DNA of 64,000 nucleotides, taken from positions 399,669,037-399,733,036 of the forward strand of contig NC_080672.1 in the NCBI RefSeq assembly GCF_030247195.1, in the 5' to 3' direction. Of the stretch, positions 48,441 to 59,475 are shown piece by piece. Numbering within the stretch: the stretch's first letter is position 1; every line of letters starts with the position of its first letter. This stretch comes from Topomyia yanbarensis. Its lineage: Eukaryota > Arthropoda > Insecta > Diptera > Culicidae. The notes beneath the pieces were generated by a model, which had not been told where the DNA came from, did not search any database, and saw nothing but the letters and a program-made list of their open reading frames with translations. A program made the position numbers and the translations under genes.

Positions 48441-50639
48441 TATTGTATGGTAAAAGATCTTTTGGTTGCCAAGAGTCTGATGGATTAATCTTTTGTCTTC
48501 TGCTGGCAGGAGTTGATCGTAGGCAGTGTTACTACGAATCGCTCAAGTCTATCAACATGCCTCACGGCAAAGACAGACTTGTCCCTCCTTACCATGCGAA
48601 CCGACAATATTTTAGGTACGAGGAATATTTCTATACTAATGCATTTTTTGAGTTTTGGGATTTTAGTTGATCTGCTGGACTTCCATCGTGATCACCGCAA
48701 GCCTCCTAAATATAAAATAGTTTCATGGAACAGGTCATAACTCCACCAGTCATTATATTTTTATAAACTAATGCTTTTTTCACCGAAAAATGAACTATCA
48801 ACTTTGATGTGATAAAATCATTGCTACACACCTTTAAAAAATTCAGACGTTCCTCAATTTTTTCTCCGAAAAAGGTATGTAATCTACTTATATATCCCAT
48901 AGCAATGATGTTGAAGATAAATCTCTGGTCAACTCAATGCTCGAGAGGATTCATAAGTTAATGATTTCTTCGAACGGATATAATGTGCTACTAATAGCAT
49001 TTACTGAAAGATTATCACTATCAGGAAAATCCTGATCGTTAGTACTACTACGATGCGCATTTGTTCATCGGTTAGGGACATCGCAAATTTTCAACGAATT
49101 CGCAACTTTGATTTTGCATCACTGGAAGGCAAAAACTAACTGCTTTCAAAACACTCCAGAACCGAGCACTAGAGGCGCTACTATAAAATAAAATGAGCAT
49201 CCGGATTCCAGCTGCAACAAACTATGGCTATCAAACTAGCAATTCCAGAGAAATTAAAAACGATCTCGGTTTTTTGGCGTTTAAAATCACTAGCCGGAGG
49301 CAAAAAACGTGCTGAATGTATTATTTCTGTTTGTCCACCCACATTTTCCCACGGATTGCCAAAGGACACCATAGCAGCAGCAAAATCATCCCGCAACTAT
49401 GTGATAAGCTTACAAATTGCCTCATTAATATCGTATAATTAGCTTTTGATTGCGCACGGATTGAAAGAAAGCTAATCTGCCGGTCGTTTTCCTGCACTGA
49501 ATTGATCATGGCCCAGTTGGTGGGAGGGGACGGATCGAAAACGAAATGGCAATCTATTCCAAGTGGTAACTTTGTATGGCGATGCATTTATATGGCGCTC
49601 AATGTCACACGACTGTGACACAAATTAGCTCCAATCAATAAACCAGAGCGAATATTGAAACCAGCATCAGATTAATTATTTATTATGTTCCGGGGGACAC
49701 CTTCCCCATGGGGGTGGGTGGGTAACAAATATCATAGCTGGACAATTTTCTACCCACCGGATCATATTTGTCATTTGTGTGTCAATAAATGCGAGTGATG
49801 TTTGTTAATTAGCATATTTAAGTCGAACATAAAAAAAATCCGGATGGCTACAAAGTTTTTGCTAATTAATGTTTTCATGCTACCCCGAATAAGCTCGCTG
49901 GAATGTTGACCACAGCTGGTTGAGCGGGGGTGGATTTAATTGTTGTTTCGGATGCACACCACATTTAAATCTCGTTTGTTGTTCAATCATTCATTCATTC
50001 AAATCGAATCATCAACATCATCATCATCGTCGTTCAACGGAAGCTGCATTTGGAAGTTTGTTTTATTGCTAATTGGTTTCTGGTAGCAAACGTGATTGGA
50101 GTAGCTGCTTTAAACTAGCTATCGATTTGGGGGCAAGTAGGGAAAGATTGACACGTTAAGGTTAAATTGCATGACCGTAATTTAAGATCAAACAAAACAA
50201 AATCAAGCAAAATTTTTTTTGATGGTTTTAGTGAAAATACGGTTTAAAATCCGTTTCTGAAATCTAAAGAGTGTGTCGATACAGTTCGGGTTAAACACTG
50301 GTGGTTAACGGGTCGCTCTCATCACTGGTATTAACAATTCCGCGTTCACGAGTGATTTTTCTCTTTAATTAAATGGATTGTATTTTTCTCGAGTTAAATA
50401 AACTGCAAACTGATTGTACGAAACAAAAGGGCTCATCGAAAACAGTGGTTAACAATAGGCGACAACGTGGGCGAACGAACAAGTAGCCATCTTGGTCAAA
50501 AGCAACGTGGTCTACAAACAAAGGCAGCCAAAGCTGGGACTGCGCCACCCGAACGATAGTCGGAGACAGAAAGAGGAACGGAGATACAAAAGGGCAACGC
50601 ACTAATCATGCAACCGGAACCTTTTCCCCATGACTGGGC
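48441..50639. other. Intronic stretch without recognised genes
   Basis: An ATC/CATCAT microsatellite patch lies near 50010-50030. Frames at 48443-48740, 49181-49587 and 50369-50602 show no family resemblance and overlap on both strands. Nothing is supported. Confidence 0.45.
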
Positions 50640-50789
50640 CGAGGACCATCACTTAGTCACACTTTACCGCAGTATTTAAATTCCGGGGACGTCATTGATC
50701 AACCAACTCTGCTTATGCATGCTGTTAGCGGGATGAACGGGGTTGAATAGAGACTACCGTCGAACCCCTTTTGCTATATTTAAATCGGT

Positions 50790-52120
50790 ACAAGCGGTCC
50801 TGCAATCTGATCCAAATAAGGTACTAACGGCAGTAAAGAAGCTCGAGGAACAAGGTATGTGCTCCGCACAAAAGCATATCAAGCGTTGATTGGCATGAAA
50901 GCTTTAGCCAATGGACAACCCATCGAAGTCATTCCACACCCTACACTTAACCTAGTTCAGGGGGCGATATACGATCCTGACACGGTGAATATGAATGCTG
51001 ACGAACTACTCGAAGAACTGAAGGGGCAGAATGTAACAGCGATCAGACGTATTACGAAACTATTGGACGGAAAGGTACGAATACTCCACTTTCAGTATTG
51101 TCGTCGTCGGTTCTTTTCTCCCCGAATTTATTTACATGGGCCTAGTTCGGAATAAAATCCGCCCGTACTACCCCGCGCCCATGATGTGCTACAATTGTGG
51201 CAAATTTGGCCATGGTAGCCGCTCGTGTCCCAATCAACAAGTCTGCCTCAACTGTGGAGAACAGCAGACGAGTAAGGATCATCCATGCAAAAATGTGAGC
51301 AAATGCATTAACTGCGAGGGAGAGCATTTCACGCGAGATCGTAAATGCCCAACCTACTTTGAAGAAGAAAGTGTGATAAAAATTAAAGTATCGAATAATA
51401 TCTCATTTCCCGAAGCAAGAGCGCTAATATCGAAAAAACCATCTACCGTTAGCTATGCCGAAACAGTGAGGGATCGGCTGAATCCGAACACTGATGACAA
51501 AGACAGAACAATAAAAATACTTCGTGAAGAGCTCGCAAGAGCTAAGCAGGTCAGCAAAAGGCAATCAAATGGCCATAGCAAAGACACCGAAATTCGCTTG
51601 TTAAAAGCACAATACGAAGACACAAAAGAACAACTCGCTGAAGCCCTGGGGGAAATAGCGGCACTCAGAGGAGCTTTTAGAGAAATGAGCAAAAGAGCAA
51701 ACCTCGAAACACAAACTCAACTAAGCAGCAGCTCACAATCAGCCCCACTCAAGAAGCAAACTGGTACCGGAAAAATCCAGCCCCCAACAAACCAGATGGA
51801 CATGTCAGAAGAGAATCCCGCAAAAATGAACCACGAGAACACGAAACAAAACAGGAAAAGAATAAAGAACCGAAATAAAAATAGAGAAGACAAATCTAGA
51901 AGCCCCCTGAAGAAAGCTGTGACGAATGAAAATCTACCCGCACCCGGTAGCCCAATTCAAGATTGTTCGATTTCAGATCCAGTTCCTCCGAATCATATGG
52001 CATTTCCAGCAAGGAAGCAAAGGGTAATCGTAAATCACCAATCGAGTTCTCAGATTAATAAAACCAAGAAATTACCCAAACACCAAGAAGCAGAACAACT
52101 TAAAATACAGCATGAATAAT
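50790..52120 (+). pseudogene. ORF1 (gag-like) of the I-type element, frameshifted
   Basis: An upstream frame (VQAVLQSDPNKVLTAVKKLE) breaks near 50860. It continues in another frame as KALANGQPIEVIPHPTLN through KLLDGKVR, then breaks again near 51075. The main frame, 51136-52119, encodes three cysteine knuckles starting at 51187 (CYNCGKFGHGSRSC, CLNCGEQQTSKDHPC, CINCEGEHFTRDRKC). A lysine/glutamate-rich coiled-coil-like segment and a low-complexity polar tail follow. I-element ORF1 proteins bind the element RNA. At least two frameshifts make this copy non-functional. Proline/threonine-rich frames continue to 52823 before the nested MITE and may be the ORF1-ORF2 junction region. Confidence 0.85.
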
Positions 52121-52843
52121 AGTAGCAGAATCACCGCGATACAAAATAATATCTTACCAATTTACCAACTACAAACAATTTACAACACCATAACACGCCC
52201 ACTTGCGCTGACCCCGACCGGAGAAGTTCCGGGTCCCCTCGATGAGCCTCCGGCGGCTGTTGGCCCGGGACCATCGCTTAATATCCAGGCAAGTACTTAT
52301 AACAATACAACGACCAGCAACAACACTGTCCCCCATGGTTCTTCACAGAAAAACTACTTACCAACAAAATGTATACGGTGCATCTTTCGGTGGACCACGT
52401 GAACGCCTCAGCTGCCCCGCTGGTAGTCGGGGCTTCTTGTAGGCGGCCGGTCTGCTCGAGAACCCACTCACAAACACCACCTGATGTCCTACTGGGTCTC
52501 CCTGAAACTGAAATCTCTCACTCTGAACACAATCCTGCCCTAGTACCTTCCACAGCCCAACACACTGAGACTGACCGTTTGACCAGAGAGATCGTTAGCA
52601 GAATGGAAAACATCAGCCCTACGCCATACACGTGGGTGGACAAATGTGATCATACAGAAACCCAACATCACAAAACAGTTGCTACATCAGCCATGAGTGT
52701 CATAACCCCGTCATACAGTGCCGAGCCCTCGATGCCCAGTGCGACGACAAACTCGGATCTTTCCCGGGTAAGTAATTTTACTCCATCTCTCGCCATCAAC
52801 AAACTGGCGCAGTGTCTCCCTTAGTACAATTTACCAATGCATA

Positions 52844-53162
52844 GGGTGATGAACCTATTTGCGCCATGTTTCTATTATCACCCTACCCATTTGAAGCCGT
52901 TGGTTAGAGCAGTGTCTGCCATCTTTGTTCAACGCATTGAGTCAAATGGTAGCGCAATAATAGGGGCACTCGATTCGAGTTTTCATTGTACTCAAACACG
53001 AGAATTTTACTGTTTTCAACGCATTTGTGTTATTATATTGGTTCTTAACAACGAAGCAAAGCGGTTGATGTCAATTTTCACGCATTCCATTGATTGTAAG
53101 GCAAGAAATTACTGAATTAGTGAGGCACCTTGCTTAGTATGGTGAAAATAGGCTCATCACCC
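52844..53162. mobile_element. TA-flanked MITE (GGGTGATGA ends), 319 bp, nested
   Basis: The ends GGGTGATGAACCTATTT and (inward) GGGTGATGAGCCTATTTT are excellent inverted repeats. TA sits at 52842-52843 and 53163-53164. It is the better-preserved relative of 21723-22008, in opposite orientation. It inserted between ORF1 and the endonuclease of the I-type element. Confidence 0.85.
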
Positions 53163-54103
53163 TATATGAGTAATCTCTCGCCAGCGTCCCCGCCATTTTC
53201 GGTAGGGACGGAGGTCCAGGGAGGAAAGAGTGGAGCACCCGGAGGAAGAGTCCCCCAGTGTTAGAGAGCAAAGATGCACCCACAGCGCAGTTCAAATTAG
53301 AATCAGAAGTACAACACAACCACCAACGATAAGCAGGGGAAACTGCACGCTAATGATTCAGTGGAACATCTATGGTCTTAGAATTAATTATGGTGACCTA
53401 CAACTCATCATTACCCAAGAGAAACCCATATGTCTGGCAATACAAGAGTCTGACATCAGGGATGGTACAGTACTGAATTCCTGGTTCGGTCACCAATACA
53501 TTTGGGAATCACGTAGAGGCAGCAACACCCATCAGACGGTTGACCTAGGCACGAGAGCCGATCTACCATCGGAACCAGTAAACCTGACAACGGATCTGCT
53601 CACAGTGGCACGACGAATAGGCTTCCCTGTGGAATGTACGGTAGTCTCGATATATTTACCGCAGGATATCCGAGATGAGAAAAATAAACTGCGATCGCTC
53701 ATCAGACAACTACCTCCCCCCTTCATAATAACGGGGAATTTCAACGCTCATCACACGACATGTGGCTCAAAGAGATGCTGCAGACGAGGTAACGCAATAA
53801 TGGAGGTAGTTGTAGACTTTGGGGCAATTATACTAAACGATGGAAGCTCCACTTTCTTTAGAGGCAAAGCCGCCTCCGCACTGGACCTTACTATAGTATC
53901 AGCCTCGATAGTGGGAGCATGTGGTTGGACGATATCCACGGACAAAGGAAGTAGTGACCACTTCCCAACGATAATTACCTACGATAGCACGCCACCGACC
54001 ACTCTTCGAAGAAAGCGCTGGATATACGAACGGGCTGATTGGACAACATATGAACAAAACATGTCGACCGCTCTAAACCGTGTTCGCGACTATTCACCGG
54101 AAG

Positions 54104-54318
54104 CAGGAGCGGATCCAGAAAAAAATTTCGGAGGGGGTCCGAAATTTCGATTTTGAAATGTTCATTGTAAAATAAGTAATATGTAATACCCTCATTTAAT
54201 TAAAATCAGCTTTGGTAAACGAATCTGATGTGGAATGTTTTAGAATTTAGAATGAATTTAAAATAGAAACTACTTTAAAAATTTCTCATGAAGTTAAAAA
54301 ATTTTGGATCCGCCACTG
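54104..54318. mobile_element. hAT-type MITE, 215 bp, perfect 8-bp duplication, nested
   Basis: CAGGAGCGGATCCAG and (inward) CAGTGGCGGATCCA are the inverted ends. ACCGGAAG flanks both sides (54096-54103 and 54319-54326). It is related to 8651-8897, inverted. Its insertion into ORF2 gives a clean pre- and post-insertion reading. Confidence 0.95.
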
Positions 54319-55270
54319 ACCGGAAGCGATGGCAGAATTGATCATCCAACCCGCGAGAAACAGCATACCACAGACCAGCGGAACACCACCTCGACGAGCG
54401 GTACACTGGTGGAACCCAGAAGTTGGTTTGATACTGAAGAAAAGAAGTAAGGCACTCCGTCTACTAAAAAAACTCCTGTAGATCACATACTGTGGGAAGA
54501 ACGGTCACAACACTCAGGAATGAGGGAAGAATAGCGGTCGAAGAAGCGAAGGCTGCAAGCTGGGCCAAGTTCCTTGATGGCATCAGCACAGACTCCTCCA
54601 CTCAGGAGTTATGGAGACGGGTAAACGCCCTAAGTGGCAAGCGACGGTAAACTGGATTTTCTTTCAATATTGATGGCACATTGCACAACAATAACGGATC
54701 CCACTGCAATTGCGAATGAAATTGGCAAATACTTCCAGAGTTTATTTTCGGATGAACTCCAACCTGCGTCCTTTGTGAGACGGAAAGAAAAAATGAATGC
54801 CAAAACATTTTTCACCACAGATGCTAGCGAGGATTACAACCGCCCTCTCTCCGGAATGGAAATGGCGGTGGCTTTAAACAATCGGCTGGACATGACGATG
54901 TCGGGTACCCGATGCTTCGCCATCTTCCGGGAAGTGGTAGAGCAAAGCTTTTGGACAGTTGTAACAGAATCTGGGAAGGCGGGTCCTTCCCAGATAGCTG
55001 ACGACGAGCGTTGGTTGTCCCCATTCCCAAAAAAAATGGCCAATCCAGGGAACCAAGTGACTTCAGACCAATAAATCTTTTGTCTTGTGTTGCAAAAACA
55101 ATGGAAAGGATGGTTAATAGGCGACTAACCACCTTGCTCGAGGAGAGGAATCTTTTAGACCGCAGACAGTTCGCGTTTAGAAAAGGACTTGGAATGGGGA
55201 TTCATTTGGGGTCCTTGGGTGAGACTCTTAACCAAGCACTCGATGAAGATCTCCATGCGGATATAGCCAT

Positions 55271-56386
55271 TAGAGTGCCCAGAAAAATAAAGAATTTTTG
55301 AAAACTCACTCGGCCCACCACTGAGTCAATTCCTAGTCCCACCAGGAGTACTTGCTCCAAATTTGAAGCAAATCGGACAAATCTAGCTACCGGACCAACG
55401 GGCCTGAAGTTTGTATGGAATTTTTCGATAATTTACATGGAGAAAACCCACTAGCTCGCATTTTCACCGCTAGGTGGCACTGTATGCATCGTATTATCAC
55501 TGTAAGTGAAAATAAGAAAGATAATTTAATTGTCTACAACTTTGTCGAAGACTGCTAGTCAATCTGGCTTTGTTGAAAGAAGTTATTAAACTTTTAACAA
55601 AGTGATGTCTGAGTCAGTTTTGCATGGGGCCTAGCAGTGCATGGCAGTGTATCAGTACTAGGTTCTAAAGAATTGCAGTACATAATACGAATTATGTTTT
55701 GGTTATTAAAATTTAGTTCCACCTGTGACCGCATAGATGGCGCCAACTAACTTTTCAACGGAGAGAGATAGAAATTAGGTGTCTTCTACAAAGTTGTAGA
55801 ACAAGCCTTTTGCAGTAATTCTTCCAAACATCTCGATATTTTATCTCTCTCCGTTGAAAAGTTAGTGTTGGCGCCATCTATGCGGTCACAGGGGGAACTA
55901 TAATTTTCAAACCAAAACATAACTCGTACTATGTACTACAATTCTTCCGAACATACTATTGAGCTAAATCTAACCATTATTCCACAAAATGTTTAGTTTG
56001 TTAGAACCTAGTACTGATACACTGCCATGCACTGCTAGGCCCCATGCAAAACTGACTCAGACATCACTTCGTTAAAAGTTTAATAACTTTTCTTGTTCGA
56101 GTCGGATCGCTTTGCAGTCTTCAACAAAGTTGTAGATAATAGAATTATCTTCTTAAGTTTCACTTTTGGTGATAATCTGATGTATACAGTGCCACCTAGC
56201 GGGGAAAATGTGCGAAAGTGGTTTTTCTCAATGTAAATTGTCGAAAAATCCCATACAAACTTCAAGCACTTTGGTCCGGTAGCTAGACTTGTTCGATTTG
56301 GCTCAAATTTGGAGCAGACACTCCTGGTGGGACTAGGAATCGACTCAGGGGTGGGCCGATGGGGGTCATTTTTATCTGTCACTCTA
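55271..56386. mobile_element. 1116-bp palindromic (foldback) element, 8-bp duplication, nested
   Basis: Two arms of about 550 bp are inverted copies, from TAGAGTGCCCAGAAAAATAA / (inward) TAGAGTGACAGATAAAAATG at the ends to GCGCCAACTAACTTTTCAAC / GTTGAAAAGTTAGTGTTGGC near the centre. ATAGCCAT flanks both sides exactly (55263-55270 and 56387-56394). The TAG ends and 8-bp duplication suggest hAT-type mobilisation. The two arms have diverged by scattered substitutions. No frame resembles a transposase. Confidence 0.93.
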
Positions 56387-56829
56387 ATAGCCATACTAGA
56401 TATCTCGAAAGCCTGTAATAGCGTCTGGTGAACAGGAGTACTGCAACAACTACACCAATGGGGAATTAAGGGAAATCTTTGTCAAGAAATCTGTGACCCC
56501 CTAATAACGATATGTTGAGTACCGGGCCATTGTGGGATCCGTGGAAATCATGAGGCCGATTACCTTGCATTGTGCGGACGGAGATCAAGGAAAATGGCTA
56601 CTAAAACAGTGCCAACGGCGGACATCAATCAGGCATTTAGAAAAAAAGTAGAGGATCACTTCGTGCTGCACTGGAGAGGGACGAGAGGGCATACACAAAA
56701 GATAAAAGGAGACATAGATAAATGGAAAGATAGGGAAAAGACAATTGAACAAAAGGTACTGTCCAGACTTCGCGTAGGACATGCACAGCCGAGCACTCAG
56801 CTAACAAAGCTTTTACAGAGATCTAAGTA

Positions 56830-56969
56830 GAAGTGACGTTTGTTTTGGATGAACTCGGTAAATATTTCGCTGAAAATGTGTAAATTAACGCCACTTTGCT
56901 GAGCTATCAGGTTGAAAAATTTTACTGACTGTTCAGCTGTGCGGAAATTACCGAACTGAATTGAGTGTG
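56830..56969. mobile_element. 5'-truncated Tc1/mariner-like MITE, nested
   Basis: The right end ATTACCGAACTGAATTGAGT followed by GTG|TA matches the right end of 26921-27166, as does the preceding ACTGACTGTTCAGCTGTGCG. The left terminus is missing. It separates the RNase H end from the cysteine-rich tail of ORF2. Confidence 0.7.
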
Positions 56970-57460
56970 TACCCGTGTAACACATGCCCACACAATATCT
57001 CGGGTGGATCCTCCAAAGTGCTTAACCTGCAATACGAGAATGACGGTTGAGCATATACTGATTAACTGTAGGGAATTAGAAGAATTAAAAGGGAAATACG
57101 ACCTAGCATATTCAATTAGAGACATTTTGGAGAATGACCCAGCCACTGAAGAAAAGCTGATAGGTTTCTTGAAAGAGGCCAATCTATTCACAATGATCTA
57201 ATCATGGACCCACCGCCGCACGCCGAGTGGAAATGGACACGTCTATGGCCAGCAGGTGCATAAAACCCAGCTGATCGAACACTATGGTCTCTCAACCCAA
57301 CCAACTAGTGATGCAGAGAATGTCGCCCATTGTCCACTTATGTAGGGGATAAGATAATTGTTGTGAAAACTGAAATGTATATGTTCTTATATTAATAATA
57401 GTGAATGACCTTCAAGGTAAAAACTAATAAATAAATAAATTAATTAATAAATAAATGTGT

Positions 57461-58917
57461 CGATAATTATTGCGACACTTTCAAACTTGCGTAACTTTTT
57501 TCATACTTGATCGAAATTAACCAAATCTTATTTAGAGTGTACCGTATACATCCGCTTAGATGTGCAGCTGTCAGTAAGATTTGGAACGATATGGACAAAA
57601 TCAGTAAGCCGATCGCGAATGCATTTTGTTGGCTCGGTTATCGTATAGCGCTCTCAGAAAATGAATATACATAATTTTACCGTTTCAAATGTCTTCCAAA
57701 GGTTTCAGGAACGGATGATGAATGGAATACAAGCTAAAAGCTATACAAAAACCGGAAACAAAGCAAAAAACCTACAATTTGGACAAGAAAATGGTTAAAA
57801 TATATTTGATCAGGAAATAGACAACCCTGTTTTACTAACTGGCAGTTTTCCTAGTCAGATCGTCGTTGGGAATGAAAAAAAGCGTTTCGAAACCTACTAT
57901 TGTATATGAGCAGGAATATTCACAAATTTGTAATGAAAAAAACCAAAACTTTCCCCAAACACCCAGTACCAACGTCAATGAGCATTATTTTGTACTGCTG
58001 CAAAACAACACTCACATTCAGCATCCTACATCAAACAACGTCAATTTCTGTGAAGCACTACATACTATACAACTCATCCTTGGCAACGTTTCATAACCGC
58101 CCCCACGTCCCAACACCAGAAAACTACGTCATCACCACCGGATAAAGTACAGAAAAGCTGATTTACAGATGCAGAAAACAAATCCCTTTGATGGCTTTGA
58201 ATCCATCCATCCATCCACCCACCGAGCCCACCTGAATGAACCGCTCGGATGGATTTCCAGTGGCACTCCACCGACCATGAACTTGCTTGTCCCAATTCGG
58301 GTGGATGTCCTAGCTGCACACTATCAGGCACTAGGTAGGACTATTATTAGCTGAGAGCGAACGGTACGGTTCAAGTTGTGTCCTTTCCGATATTTTCGGT
58401 GCCCATCATAGTTAGTACCTAAACAAGTGAGATTCTGGCTTCTGATGTGCCCGCCACCAGGCTAACGAAGCATTGAGTACAAATATGAAAAACGATGTAA
58501 CTACGTTTGGGTGAAAACCATGTACCGGTTCTAATGTAGGACGGGGATATGATGACGTACTTTTTCGTGTACAAATTTGTATACCGCAAGCATTATATTC
58601 AATGGTGTGCTTTCCAGGGTGCGGGAAAGAGATAGAGCAAACATCTCGTTATCCTAGCAAGATGGAAAGCCATACAACGAAAAACGTTTAACGAAAATGG
58701 CCTCAACAGCACTTAGCGCATTGACGAATGACGGCCGAAAGAAAAGGGTGCGTGGTGTTTTACCATTTGGTCGAGTGCCATTTTTTCCGAATAGCTACTA
58801 TTTGTACTGTGCTATATTTTTCTTAGTGAAGAACAATTTTGGTAAAAATTTAAAATTTTCTTCATTAAGGAGAACATTATTTGAAACCATCCTTTGCGCA
58901 TAAAATCTATTACTAAA
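57461..58917. other. Intronic stretch
   Basis: An ATCC repeat lies near 58201-58222. Overlapping frames at 58074-58354 have weak splice-like edges on both strands and no family match. Nothing else is supported. Confidence 0.45.
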
Positions 58918-59167
58918 TTAGTTGTGGAATTTGCGTTTCGACTTCGTCTCATCAGTATCCGACACTAACTTAGACCCTAACTGCATTGACGCTAGCTCCA
59001 AAAATGGAGACGCTATTTGTGTTCCTGAGCAAACCCCCAGTCAATCGTGATTTTCTTGTGTCTCCGATTTTTGGAGCTAGCGTCAATCCGGCGCTAGCTC
59101 AGTCCCGTCACTAAGTTAGTGTCGGATTCTAATAAGACGAAGTCGAAACGCAAAATTCCATAACTGA
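58918..59167. mobile_element. Palindromic MITE, 250 bp
   Basis: TTAGTTGTGGAATTTGCGTT...ATCCGACACTAACTTA on the left is inverted on the right as TAAGTTAGTGTCGGATTC...GGAATTCCATAACTGA-like sequence. A second palindrome inside has TGACGCTAGCTCCAAAAAT facing ATTTTTGGAGCTAGCGTCA. No clean target duplication is seen. It lies 190 bp from the candidate Epac exon. Confidence 0.75.
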
Positions 59168-59356
59168 TTTTTTATTGGTGGTTCTTTTCTTAAAAATCTG
59201 CACTATTATTAACAATAGCTTAACAAGTTCCTAAAATCCGCGAATTCAACAAAATGCTGACGATTGTTATGTATGTAAATCAACTGTAATTCGGCCAAAC
59301 AACATTCGACAAGAAGTGACCCGAAGGAACGCATGACAGCAAAAAAAAGCACTTAC

Positions 59357-59475
59357 CTCGGTGATTGGTGAGGCCGGGTTCGGATGATCGGGACTTAGTT
59401 GTTTTTTGGTTGGTGATGCCTGCTGATGGATGCCGGACTGAACGGTGCTGGTGGTCTGCATGCTCTGTCCGAAAC
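59357..59475 (-). CDS. Candidate Epac exon: low-complexity linker upstream of DEP
   Basis: The minus-strand acceptor (TCTCTCTACCTTCCCAG) and donor GTAAGTGC are both strong. The 119-bp exon reads GFGQSMQTTSTVQSGIHQQA, then SPTKKQLSPDHPNPASPITE. It ends in phase 0, compatible with the phase-0 start (APSPAM) of the exon at 21137-21223. A polar Ser/Pro/Thr/Gln-rich linker is plausible in front of an Epac DEP domain, but it carries no diagnostic motif. It could belong to another minus-strand gene. If it is Epac, the intervening intron is about 38 kb. Confidence 0.6.

Larger units (their letters stand above)
53320..57200 (+). pseudogene. ORF2 of the I-type element: endonuclease, partial RT, RNase H end
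   Basis: The endonuclease domain (about 53340-54095) has QWNIYGLR at its start, the IQE/ITGNFNAHH core, and SSDHFP near its end, the catalytic SDH. After the hAT MITE the frame resumes with several stops and shifts. RT motifs follow near 55011-55300 (PIPKKNGQ, DFRPINLLS, RRQFAFRKG). After the long MITE the D-containing motif ILDISKACNSVW (about 56393-56430) continues as QWGIKGNLCQ. It then jumps at about 56515 to PGHCGIRGNHEADYLALCG, the end of an RNase H domain. The fingers/palm part with the catalytic YxDD is therefore missing by internal deletion. The C-terminal cysteine/histidine-containing tail (CLTCNTRMTVEHILINC) ends at 57200. The gene is dead. Confidence 0.85.
50640..57460 (+). mobile_element. 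I-type non-LTR retrotransposon with four nested MITEs
   Basis: In order: a GC-richer leader, ORF1 with three CCHC-type knuckles, an endonuclease, the N-terminal part of a reverse transcriptase, the end of an RNase H, and a 3' tail of (TAA)n-like repeats at about 57425-57456. This is the arrangement and tail type of I-clade elements. MITEs at 52844-53162, 54104-54318, 55271-56386 and about 56830-56969 interrupt it. The exact 5' end is not defined. It lies antisense to Epac. Confidence 0.88.

Noticed and set aside
58230..58340. Possible exon on either strand near 58.2 kb
   Set aside because: Edges are only loosely splice-like on both strands, the phase does not fit the Epac exons, and it overlaps an ATCC repeat.
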